NCBI GenBank assembly: GCA_905250025.1
Contig: CAJNOJ010000147.1
Span: forward strand, 62,001-126,000
Direction of reading: 5' to 3'
Origin: Adineta ricciae
Lineage: Eukaryota > Rotifera > Eurotatoria > Adinetida > Adinetidae
Length of the DNA: 64,000 nucleotides
Of this stretch, positions 54,810 through 64,000 are shown piece after piece (the stretch's first letter is position 1; each line of letters starts with the position of its first letter). The translations under genes were made by a program, and so were the position numbers. Below the pieces are notes generated by a model. The model saw only the letters and a program-made list of their open reading frames with translations, ran no database searches and was not told the DNA's origin.

Positions 54810-56716
54810 CTGTTTCATACTGGTACGGCATGTACTGCGCAAATTCAATGAACTCATTATCGAATATTGGCTTCTTTCTTGAATGAAATAGAAACGATTA
54901 TCTTTAACATTTAGTTGAATGTAGAAGAAAAATAAAGGTTTTGATTTAAAAAAACACTAGATTTGTCATAAATTAGGATCAGAATGGCTCATTCTCATGT
55001 ACACTCATTTTGCACACAATCGAAATAAATCTGTCTTCTTCTTCTTCTTCGGTATAGCAACCATATGACAGTCAATACAAGCTGTGCAAAAAAATGTCTT
55101 TTACATCAACAAATGGAAATTTCTCGGCTAGAAACGCAAATAGTCTTTGATTTTATTTCATCATCATGTTCGGGTGACGAATCGACCAAATGCAAGTTGG
55201 ATTTTTCTTTATTTACATTTCGGCTGACGAGAGCGGAATACTGTTCTTGTGTGCAAGAAATGTTTGTCGAATGATCGTGATTCATGATTGTTTATTGGAA
55301 GGAAAATCAACGTAAGAAGCAAGCAAAATTAATATGCATGGAGAAGTATCGTTTTCCGGCCGGATAGAATGCTATTAAAAATGGTACAGTGGAAGACAAA
55401 GAGCATGGTTCGGTGATTATGTGTGCCGATGAATGGTTTTACATTTGCTTGCTGGCCGTTATTCATATGTCAAGGACAAACATGGTCACTGAATGTCAAT
55501 TGATCTAAACAAGGAAAATGTTAACGTAAGTAATAGATTTCTTATGTTTAAATATTTTAGGGTGAAGGTAAGGGTGAGTAGTGTAGAAATCGTTAATTCG
55601 ATTCGAGTTTTAAAACTTTCGTTCGAATTCTAAATCTTTGGGTTTAGAATTCGAGTACTCGAGTTTTAAACTTTTAAACTTCTAAATCTAAAATTCCAAG
55701 TTTCGAGTTGTCCGCTCATCGCCAACTAACGGAAACGCATGCCGTTCACATTAGCCCGACTATGTCCCTGCAGGCTGTATCCTACCAACCACCCACCCAC
55801 ACCCTCACCCACACCCTCGAGTACTCGAATTCTAGGTTTAGAAGTTTAAAAGTTTAAAACTCGAGTACTCGAATTCTAAATTTCTAAATTTAAAAGTTTA
55901 AAACTCGAATTTATAGTTTTAATACTTGAATCTAGTCTTCGACTTTTACATGTATGGAAAATTTACTAGCTGAACAAAGTGCCCTAACTTGGCTCATCAT
56001 GATTATCGATCAAACTTCGCCGCAGACACCGGCGTCGTTCAAGAAACCTTCAACGATTCACCTATACTCATTCTCACTCACACCCACCCGGTTTGTATGT
56101 GTTGAGCTGGTAGACCTAAAAATTAGGTAAAATATTGTATGAAGAACTCAAAAGTGTTTTCTCTCTGTAAGGAATTATTTGATACGATATCTAAGATTAT
56201 CAAGAATTAAGAGAAGTTTCAAAACCAATTTTAAAAAAAGTATTTTCAGTTAGTAATCAACTAATTTTATTTATGTTCTTTTGTATTTTAGGTGGAACGA
56301 GTTATACACGATCAAGAACATACACAAGTCATCAGCAACGATGTTCCATGGCTGACAGCATTGCTGTTTCGAAAAGGCTCCTGAAATGTTCAATGTGTTT
56401 GTGCAGCAGTAGCATCAACAATAAAGAGCTTTCCAACATCTCATGGAGTCCAAAGAGCTCTACGATCATAACTATATTTAACGTTATTTAGAATATAATG
56501 GACATCTAGCCAACAAAGTTTTACTACTATTGACGACAGCATAATTCAATGATTATCAACAATTGAAAACTTTATCATCATATACGCCTGGCTTGGTGAA
56601 TTCCTCAACTCGTTTCTTGAAGAGGACGGCGTTTTCATCGGAATTATCTATTTAAACTGCGCAGAAAATGAAGCTGGAAGCTATTCTCTCAAAGAATCAT
56701 TATACATGTTCAACAC
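54810..56716. other. Gene-poor stretch
   Basis: No convincing gene. It contains an inverted-repeat element at about 55.6-55.9 kb. An exon-like piece after a TTTTAG acceptor near 56291 (VERVIHDQEHTQVISNDVPW) has no partner exon that I could fix. Confidence 0.4.
55649..55869. repeat. Foldback repeat with telomere-like CCCACA tract in the loop
   Basis: Arms 55649-55692 and 55826-55869 are inverted copies sharing GAATTCGAGTACTCGAG and TTTAAACTTTTAAACTTC. A further GAATTCTAAAT / ACTCGAGTACTCGAATTC variant lies just outside. The loop contains CACCCACCCACACCCTCACCCACACCC, close to bdelloid TGTGGG-type telomere units read on the other strand; a G-rich counterpart (GGGTGAAGGTAAGGGTGAG) lies upstream at 55560. 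Confidence 0.6.
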
Positions 56717-57024
56717 TTATATCTGGTTTTCGATTCTCATTCTGAATTCTTTAATGCAATTAGGAAGAATGTTAAAGCAGCCAAAAGTACTCGTATATTG
56801 AGATGTGTATGATATACCTGCATGTCCAACTGGAGCGACGGCAGCACTTTGACCCGACTCTTGCTGTAACAGGAAAATAATTCGATTTCTACAAACCAGA
56901 AAGAATATCTTACTTGGCCTTGTTGTTCATCCGACGAGTTTAGATCTTCATTTGCTGCGATACTCTTCGCGCACCAGGAATCCTTCATAAAAAAATATAC
57001 AAAACAGATACGTTTTAAAATCAA
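56717..57024 (-). CDS. Candidate small spliced gene, 62 aa
   Basis: Exons 56914-57024, 56818-56863 and 56717-56748 join in phase through introns with GTAAGA...TTACAG and GTATAT...TAAAG ends. The product starts MILKRICFVYFF, continues with an acidic, Gln/Ser-rich middle (NEDLNSSDEQQGQ, QESGQSAAVAPVGH) and ends EFRMRIENQI-stop. The hydrophobic start is too short for a sure signal peptide. No family recognised; the true start may lie in another exon. Splice phase is the only evidence. Confidence 0.3.
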
Positions 57025-58429
57025 TCAAATCGAAAGCATCAATTTGTCTTGTATCTTACACGATGTAATGTATTGTTCATTGTTCAAACTTGTTTTTCTT
57101 TCGCAAATCTACATAAAGTGACAAGAGCAATACAAATCGTTTTAGTTCATTTAGGAATCTGTTTGTTAATGCCAAAATTGTTCATAGAGGTGCCCAATTT
57201 TAACGAAAAGGGTCGCTATATCGCTACTGACATTCTACTTCCGAGTGATCTAGTAACAGATATTTTTTCATTATTTTACTATCTTGATACATAAACACAC
57301 AGTATTTCATTCAGAATCCATCAGCTCCTCTACATCTCAATACACAATTACGTATATGAACAGAAATTTCAAAAGTGATCAAACAACAGTTTGGCCAATC
57401 GGAAGCTGTTCTTTTCCCTAAACACATGGAACAGCGGCATCTCTTCATAGCGGAAAACATCTTCTTTTTTCCGTTTTTACTACATATAAGTTTCTGATAC
57501 TTGGATACGGTTTATTTTTTGAATGAATCGAATTGTTTTACACAGAAATTTTGCGTGAATGCGCGATGAGTCATCGTTTTATTTACGCACGACCTTGAAG
57601 TGCCATTCTTTCGCGTATCCCTCTCTTAATCGAAGAGGCTTTACCCAGTAAATCGACTTACTATATTCAGACAAATGATGCATGATAAGCTTAAACATCT
57701 ATTCATCTCGGAAATAATTAACTGTATCGAATTAAAATGTGATTTATTGAAAAATGATAACACAATTAAAGAAGTTCTAAGTTTTAATTTAGTTGATCAG
57801 TTGAATAACAGTGTAAAATGTTTGAACGTATCGGTCGTAGCATTGGAAAGTTCTTTTTCCTGTTGTACTAAGTTCAAGAATAGCAGGACAAGGTCTTTTC
57901 CTTCCGATCTTTGGCATGAAACTTTTGTATAAAGTATCTGCTTCTGTTCCACTTGAAACTTCCCCTAGAAAACAATAAACCGTCGTACGTTCCCACCACT
58001 AACTTTATCCGTGTAAAATTGGAAATCACTGCATCCCCATTTGATATAGAAACTAAACATCCAAATTTCTCTTTTGGGCTGAATTAATTTAATCTGCTTC
58101 TTCTACTATTTTTTTCACGACATCTTATATGGATGACAATGTCTTAGTATAAGAAAGAAATATAAAATGTTTTGTGTAAATTACAATTTAATTCATATAA
58201 AACGACGAAGTTTGTTTTGCGATGTTTGAGTGTAAAACGCGTAATTCACAATAGATATCATTTTTTCTTCTTTCGACAAAGTAAACGCGTAAAAACGTAC
58301 GATTCTCATAAATTTATCTCCGCTGACAACTTATCTATCATGTTTACACTCTATTTTGCATATAAATATCCGAGTAAAATCAGAGAATTTATTAATTTAA
58401 TTCATGTGAAATTATTTCTTTATAATACT
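57025..58429. other. No gene recognised
   Basis: Several short frames without motifs. A TATA-like or promoter region of the small gene at 58430 is expected at the right end but not identified. Confidence 0.4.
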
Positions 58430-58735
58430 ATGGGCAACGAGATTGCAAAGAGAAAGAATAGCTACACATTTGACAATGAATCTCATCGGAACCGACGGCG
58501 GTATTTGAAATTTCTCAATGATGATGGTTTGTATGATTCTTTTCTCTCTTAATAATACATTCGTGCCTTGTTCTCATTAGTACCGGACATAATACCAGCA
58601 GAATCTGAACACAATTTGAGTGATACAGGTAATAAGGATAATATCCATAAAAAACGAATGATATTTTCTTTTTACAAATTCTCTTGTGTAGAGTCTGAAC
58701 AAATTCGATCGGTAAATTACATTTCATTCGAATAA
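58430..58735 (+). CDS. Small spliced gene with N-myristoylation-type start, 62 aa
   Basis: Three exons: 58430-58526, 58581-58628 and 58692-58735. Both introns (54 and 63 nt) are GT-AG and every phase fits. The product begins MGNEIAKRKN, a good N-myristoylation context (Gly2, small residue at 6), then a basic patch (HRNRRRYLKF), then an acidic Ser-rich tail (ESEHNLSDTESEQIRSVNY). A membrane-tethered small adaptor is conceivable, but no family was recognised. The exons are 97, 48 and 44 nt, too small to show up as a long open frame. Confidence 0.5.
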
Positions 58736-59187
58736 ATTTTATTTATTTATCATTCTTTCATCTAGGAAGCTCGTCGTTATTCATTCACTCTGCTTTCTGC
58801 TACTCTACCTGTACAGTAATTGTACATGTACTGTTTGATAATTCTAGTATTCTTGCTTGAACATTTTTTGTACTTTTGTTTCGACAAATCATTTCGATAA
58901 AAAGAAAAAGAAAATTGCTCGTTCTCGGATACCCGCTTATATTCAGTAGTCCTTTCACATTCAAATAGAAAATTGTTGAGGGTGTCATACTGGTACGTTC
59001 AAGTATTTTCAGTTACTAAAAAGTTGCTTCGTCATATGAAGAGGTGTTTTTGAAATTGTTATGGTTGATTGCTTTTCATGACTCAACTACGATGAGAAAT
59101 CTTTTTGACATGTTACATATTTTCTCATTTATAATAATAGAACACTAACAGGCAACTCAACTCACTTACATTCTATCATCATTCATC
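58736..59187. other. Intergenic
   Basis: No gene seen. Confidence 0.4.
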
Positions 59188-59451
59188 ATGAGTGCTCCTA
59201 CTGGTATGGGTCGTCGAACTGCTGCACATTATCGTGATATCGATGTTCGTCTACATAAGTATATTAATCAACAAAGTGGAAATGTTCTCTTCCCGGCTCA
59301 TCAGAACTTTCATCACTTTCATCCGGCGCCTGGAATAGTACATAAACCTCACTATGCTCGTCGAGAACACCGACACTATGGAATCTACGCATATGATGAC
59401 GGCGACGACGATGAAAGAATGTTTCGACGACATTGGCGGATGCATTACTGA
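59188..59451 (+). CDS. Small His/Arg/Tyr-rich protein, 87 aa
   Basis: Single-exon frame. Composition is striking: 13 or so His, many Arg and Tyr, an FHHFHPAPGIVHKPHYARRE stretch, an acidic DDGDDDE cluster and an RRHWRMHY C-terminus. No signal peptide or helix. AATAAA at 59575 lies 124 bp after the stop, and an ATG in a clean context follows a pyrimidine-rich leader. Could bind metal or nucleic acid, but this is only composition. No homologue recognised. Confidence 0.5.
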   Translation: MSAPTGMGRRTAAHYRDIDVRLHKYINQQSGNVLFPAHQNFHHFHPAPGIVHKPHYARREHRHYGIYAYDDGDDDERMFRRHWRMHY

Positions 59452-59885
59452 CCAAGTGAATTGCTTGCAGATTTGTTTCTATCTTTTACTGACCGGGACA
59501 AAGAGGAACAGTGGATGACACGCATAAGAACTAATGTCCTTTTTCTTTTAATATTTTGACAGAATACAAAGAAAAATAAAGTACACGCCATGACATTTTA
59601 TCTTTCAGAGCAATATACTTGATACGCTGTAACCATCATGGTTATGCTCATTTGTTTTATTTCATTGACGTCAGTTCATATTATAGTCTATTATTCATTG
59701 AATTCTGTAACTGGACTAGCTATGGCAATACAACATTCATCCATAGGATATGTATAAGAATATCAGTATCATTTGTTCAACTATACCTTGGTTTATACCT
59801 TTATTACAAAGTTTTTAATTTTTTATAATTTATTAGCTTCGACCTTTATTAAGACAGTTGAAAAAGAATCGTTTTTCAATATCCG
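59452..59885. other. Intergenic between convergent genes
   Basis: Holds the AATAAA of the small His-rich gene; nothing else seen. Confidence 0.4.
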
Positions 59886-60930
59886 TCAATAATACTCGGC
59901 AGTGTTAAGACAAAGGTTGCCATCAAACCCACCAATCACTAACACTGTTCCATTTGGTAAGAGGCTTGCCGTATGATAGCACCGCCTAGTATTCATGTTT
60001 TTAATCATTTTCCAGCTGTCTGTCGATGAATCATACAGTTCTGCACTATTGAGACTAACACTATAACTATTCCATCCGCCACTTACTAATACATTTCCAT
60101 TTGATAACATGGTTGCTGTGTGACTAGAGCGTGAAACATTCACATTTCCACTCACTGTCCAATTACCTGTGAACGGATTATACAATTCAGTAATATTGCG
60201 ATAAGTACCCCCAGTTACTAACACCATTCCATTGGATAATATGGTTGCTGTATGACTAGAGCGTGCGACATTCATGTCCCCAGCCTTTGCCCAATTACCT
60301 GTTGATGGATCATACAATTCCACACTCTTGAGAGAACTGCTGCCATCAAACCCACCAATCACTAACACTGTTCCATTTTGTAACAAGGTCGCTGTGTGAA
60401 ACTTTCGTTCAAAACTCATGCTTCCAGTTGTTATCCAAGCTAAATGAGTCACCTGCCAGTTATTCTCTATTCTCCTTAGTACATATAATAGATAACATAC
60501 TTTGAGGAATATTTGTCGTGATTGGCATCGCGGTTGATATCATGGTGGAAGGACAGTGCATGTTTGACTCTATATCACAAATCCTTTATTTTTAAGATCG
60601 AATAGAAGTAAACTCACCATCATTTTTTCGACAGCAAATGGTACTTGCTCGAATATTTGTAGACGAGCTAATATTGCCTGCTTCACAGTGTTCGCCAAAC
60701 ATCGAACAGTTCCGATAGTCATGAAAGTAAACAGCCGTTTGACACTGACTCTCGTGCACACATTGCCAAATGCAAGATTGAATCGATGCATTCATGGGCG
60801 ACAATGTTACATTTCCAAGAGCAGCACAAGCCGAACTAGGAGTATAGATTGCAGATCGGTGGACCTTGGTCACAAGAATCGCATCGATCTTTGAAAGAAC
60901 AAGATAAATCAAAAGAACATACATTTTCAT
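59886..60930 (-). CDS. Secreted PAN/apple-like plus kelch-repeat protein
   Basis: Three exons: 60618-60930, 60501-60569 and 59886-60439, all in phase, 311 aa. Signal peptide MKMYVLLIYLVLSKIDA. Residues 20-103 are Cys-rich (SCIWQCVHESQCQTAVYFHD and later CSMFGEHC), like a PAN/apple module. Exon 2 is a Thr/Pro-rich linker. Exon 3 holds four kelch motifs with the double Gly and spaced Tyr/Trp (VLVIGGFDG, ELYDPSTGNW). A full kelch propeller needs about six blades, so the protein is short; the stop after LNTAEYY suggests truncation or assembly of the blade set by dimerisation. Confidence 0.65.
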
Positions 60931-61194
60931 TCCTTCCTAGTTTATGAATTCTTCTTTTTTCTGAGAGTATGTGTTTAAATAATAAAGTCCAGTAGAATGT
61001 CAATATTTTCTTATGATCGTTCGATTTTTGGTTAATTTATTTAAGAACGTATGACATTACTATATTTACCGTAGACAAGGCATGCATTTTTTTCTTCGCG
61101 AAACAAAAATAGTTTGATTACACAAAAAGTTTGACTTTGTTCTTTGATTAAATACACAAGTTGGAAATCGATCTTGTCATTTGACTGCTTACGA
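60931..61194. other. Intergenic
   Basis: Promoter side of the kelch gene and 3' end of the reductase gene. No other feature. Confidence 0.4.
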
Positions 61195-62220
61195 TCATTG
61201 ATAAGGATAATTTTTATCGATTAACCCATGTAGTTTCATTTCATTCCAAAATTCCAGCGGTATGACAGCATCTCCTGCCAGTGTCATATCTACATTTTCC
61301 CTAACACGATTCACATCGGCAATATTTACAGCGACACACTTCACTCCCGGCGCTTTTAATCCGAATGTAATGCAAACTTGTGCCGGTTTAATTCGATATT
61401 TATCACAGAGTTTGAAAAATTCATTTCGCCACTGAAATAATTGTTGATCGTGCACAGGATCCATCAATTTATAATTATAATAATCTTCTCCAATTAGAAA
61501 ACCGCCATTGAACACAGCAGCATTTATAATAACTATTCCGCGTCGTTCTAATTCTCTCATAAAACCGACTAGCTCATGAGGATGACTATGCACAGTCATA
61601 CAATTAGCAATCATCACCCAATCCAATTCAACATCGTCTATAACTCGTTGTATCATTTTCCAATCTTTTGATCCGATACCGATAGCTGTAACTTTGCCTG
61701 CTTTCTTCAAGTCACTCAGTGCACGATATGCGTCGATAATGTCACGATAACGTTCGTCTCCACCGTTGGCAACATACTCATCGGGATCATGTACGGATAC
61801 CAGCTGTGCAGTGTAGCCATTCAATAATTTGTTACCTTGTTCGAAACATTGAAGTATTCCATCGTAGCTAATCTTTTGTTCGGCATCATATTTTAAGTTG
61901 CGCCAGACGCCTGGTTCAAAAGTCGGTTCCATGCCGTCTTCCAGTTCGTTTGTTCGATACCAACCAAGTTTATTACTGATGATCACCTCTTCGGGTTTTA
62001 CATTCAATGTTTGCAGACAGCGACCTAGTGTTTCTAATGCTAATCCAGCTCCATACTTTCCAGCACAATCAAACACGATGGGCTTTTGTATCGATGGATA
62101 TTGCATACATGTTTGAACGATTTCAAGTTTTGTTTCTTCGTCGAGTGCTACATATAAATTTCCCAGTGAACTTGTTCCGAAGATTACCTTTGGAAGTGCA
62201 ATGCTGTGTGACATCACCAA
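61195..62220 (-). CDS. Aldo/keto reductase, D-threo-aldose 1-dehydrogenase-like
   Basis: Intron-free, 341 aa. The catalytic tetrad of the AKR fold is recognisable: Asp and Tyr in VFDCAGKYG (residues about 50-56), Lys in IISNKLGW and His in LVSVHDPDEY. Downstream IGIGSKDW and the FGLKAPGVKCVAVNIADVNR segment fit the NAD(P)-binding end of the barrel. The closest flavour is the bacterial L-fucose/D-threo-aldose dehydrogenase group, so sugar or aldehyde oxidation with NAD(P) is likely. No introns and a bacterial-looking sequence suggest horizontal transfer, common in bdelloids. Start could be the first or third codon (MVM). Confidence 0.75.
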   Translation of the reverse strand: MVMSHSIALPKVIFGTSSLGNLYVALDEETKLEIVQTCMQYPSIQKPIVFDCAGKYGAGLALETLGRCLQTLNVKPEEVIISNKLGWYRTNELEDGMEPTFEPGVWRNLKYDAEQKISYDGILQCFEQGNKLLNGYTAQLVSVHDPDEYVANGGDERYRDIIDAYRALSDLKKAGKVTAIGIGSKDWKMIQRVIDDVELDWVMIANCMTVHSHPHELVGFMRELERRGIVIINAAVFNGGFLIGEDYYNYKLMDPVHDQQLFQWRNEFFKLCDKYRIKPAQVCITFGLKAPGVKCVAVNIADVNRVRENVDMTLAGDAVIPLEFWNEMKLHGLIDKNYPYQ

Positions 62221-63543
62221 GTAGATACAGAATACGCTTGGAATTGGTAGAAAATTTCACAAAAGAAAACTCCAGAAGTGTTCTAATGTTCACCAGTCCT
62301 TCGATGCATTTATTCAACGCGTTTGAAGTGAAGATAAAAGAAGACAATAGATAAAACTGAATAGTTACTTTTATCTTTTCTTTCAATAAAAAGAACGCGA
62401 GAACTTAGGTGTAAAGAAGATAACGCATATGCGTACGGTAAAATATTTGAATATCTGTTTAAAATCTATAAAATCATAAGCTTTATGATACGTATGGCAT
62501 TTCAAAAGTCCTATTCGTATAATTACAATCTCGTCATTCCAGCAGGAAAACTCTCAAAAATATTTTTGGAGTTCAAGCGATAGAAATTAACGAGACCATT
62601 GGTGGACTAATTCTAGGAATATTTTAGATCTGACTTTTCGCTCTTCTTCATGCATAGAATCAGTTGAGAAATTCGTCATTGAATCCTGTCCCATCCTATG
62701 GAAGAAAGAAAAATTTCCCAGAGTAATTCAATGGCATGATTACAACATTTAAGCCACTCCTATACATCAATTTAAAAGAAGGCCAACTAACGGCAAACGC
62801 TAATCACGAAACACAATAGATCAAATGATAAATTTTATGGCACATGCTTGTTTAGTTTTACAATTGACATCTATATATACATACATCTATTCGTTTGTTA
62901 CCTTATGAAATCTGATTTGAATTTACAGTGAATATGGCAATGATTATCTTCATTTTCAAGTGCCGTATCTTCTTCTTATTTTGGTTAATTCATCTCAGGG
63001 AGCTATTTCGGATGCTGTGCGTATAACTCAACTGAATCAACAATACGCATAAGGTATACCACCTATCGACCGTCAAGTTCAATCGCTAGTGTGTCCAGTA
63101 GTCAATGATGTTGTGCATCAATTAAATCAACTTTCAAGGAACATTTAAGCGTAGCTGGATTCGACAGAGCTAGTGCTCTACTGAATGCATGTATTGGCAC
63201 TGAATCTCTACTCACCCTCCTTCTAACATGTCCAATGACTAGAAAATTTCTATCAATACGTCAACATCCCGACTATATGTCGGTTAGCTGAAATTAACTG
63301 ATGTGCAAGTTGCACGCCCATGATCAGTGACAAAAAGTATTATGCACAGGATTCCAAAGAATTGGAATCGTGCGAACAAAAAGCACTCACATATGTTGCA
63401 ATACACAATACCGATGATCCATACAAGAAGTATGTTAAAGAAGAACAATAACAGGGAAAAACCTTTGTCGATTCTCGATTACACTACGATATTTCCGTTC
63501 AGCTTCTTTCCAAGGGCAAAGCGACTATATATGAGGGTGATAT
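62221..63543. other. Gene-poor stretch with decayed coding-like sequence
   Basis: About 62935-63060 on the plus strand reads EYGNDYLHFQVPYLLLILVN and then SSQGAISDAVRITQLNQQYA before a stop, with further coding-like text after it (VQSLVCPVVNDVVHQLNQ). I do not recognise it. Otherwise nothing seen. Confidence 0.3.
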
Positions 63544-63985
63544 TCAGATATATTTCTGTTTATTTTTATGGATGATAAAGCGAATAAGATTGGCATCTTC
63601 AATTATCTTGTAACCATCCGAACTTGTTTCTATTTGACGTGGCGGCTTTGATCGACTTCTTTGTCTCCATACGGAATAATCTTCAAGTAAGATCGTAATC
63701 GAATGTTCGTATTGCGCAGGTTGTGTTGCATCATCGTTCTTCATCTCTATATTCTTTAACTTGCCTAAAAGCATCTCCATTTGAACAGCAACTTCTTCAA
63801 CTGATGTTTCATCACGAGATTCGCTTATTGTCTGAAATTCCTCAAGGTCAGGCATACCATCGTAGTGGATACTCAAGCTCATGATCAGTAATTTTTTGGC
63901 GATAGTATACTGATGTAATTTAACGAAGATATCAGCTAGTTTTTCTGATATACTTGCAAGTCTGTCGGCACCAAAATAAAGTGAT
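63544..63985 (-). CDS. Partial gene at the window edge, helical repeat-like
   Basis: Last exon of a minus-strand gene. A TTTAG acceptor at 63986-63990 precedes an open frame that continues through the internal ATG at 63882. It reads GADRLASISEKLADIFVKLH, QYTIAKKLLIM and onward to KQKYI-stop. The alternating helix pattern near the start resembles a TPR hairpin, followed by a charged region. The remainder lies beyond 64000. Function not assigned. Confidence 0.45.
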
Positions 63986-64000
63986 CTAAATTATCAGAGT

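Noticed and set aside
4000-54810. Tandem gene duplication as explanation for the A-A', B-B', C-C' blocks
   Set aside because: Every second copy begins in mid-gene at a single undetermined base and the cut ends cross-match between blocks, which fits interleaved haplotype contigs better.
55065-55274. 69-aa plus-strand frame
   Set aside because: No recognisable domain, no conservation evidence in the window.
55780-55815. True chromosome end
   Set aside because: The CCCACA tract is short and degenerate, and unique sequence continues on both sides.
57675-57932. 85-aa plus-strand frame
   Set aside because: No motif, no splice partner, composition like surrounding AT-rich DNA.

Overview
The window looks like animal nuclear DNA, most likely from a bdelloid rotifer (Adineta/Rotaria-like). 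This is inference: AT-rich sequence, very short GT-AG introns (about 48-63 nt), one-domain and mosaic receptors with LDLa/EGF modules on a seven-helix core, F-box, kelch, FG-GAP and ADP-ribosyltransferase genes, an aldo/keto reductase resembling bacterial ones, and long near-identical collinear blocks. Nothing indicates a prokaryote, and no tRNA, rRNA or CRISPR was seen.

Layout. 0.5-3.1 kb: a secreted Ntn-hydrolase (acid ceramidase-like) and a GRDP/DUF1399 protein. 4.0-13.2 kb (block A): GDSL esterase, a giant LDLa/EGF seven-helix receptor head-to-head with a rhodopsin-like receptor, a GMC oxidoreductase remnant, and a receptor pseudogene. 13.9-19.4 kb: a nest of mobile DNA. 19.4-29.0 kb (block A'): the second copy of A, with the last receptor intact. 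29.2-38.7 kb (block B): U-box/kinase/zinc-finger gene, F-box gene, a spliced ADP-ribosyltransferase-TM-FG-GAP gene, and the end of an AlkB-like gene. 38.7-46.8 kb: block B'. 46.6-50.5 kb (block C) and 50.5-54.8 kb (block C'): AlkB-like oxygenase, a poorly resolved coding-like stretch, and a rhodopsin-like receptor. 54.8-64 kb: single-copy sequence with two or three small spliced genes, a kelch gene, an aldo/keto reductase and a partial gene at the edge.

The order A-A'-B-B'-C-C' is broken by four single undetermined bases (19417, 38656, 39715, 50492). Matching the cut genes gives two haplotypes: x = 19418-38655 followed by 50493-64000, and y = 1-19416 followed by 38657-50491. The scaffold therefore probably interleaves two alleles rather than showing true tandem duplication, although real tandem alleles have been reported in bdelloids. 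The two haplotypes differ in a receptor null allele, a 1.8 kb transposon, a local inversion and a haplotype-specific calcium-sensor-like fragment.

The most interesting gene is the four-exon fusion at 35132-38443 (second copy 43296-46610). It joins a cytosolic R-S-ExE ADP-ribosyltransferase, one membrane helix and 14 FG-GAP repeats (room for two seven-bladed propellers). It looks like a transmembrane sensor with an ADP-ribosylating output. The neighbouring U-box/kinase gene, whose kinase lacks the usual beta-3 lysine, is the second unusual architecture.
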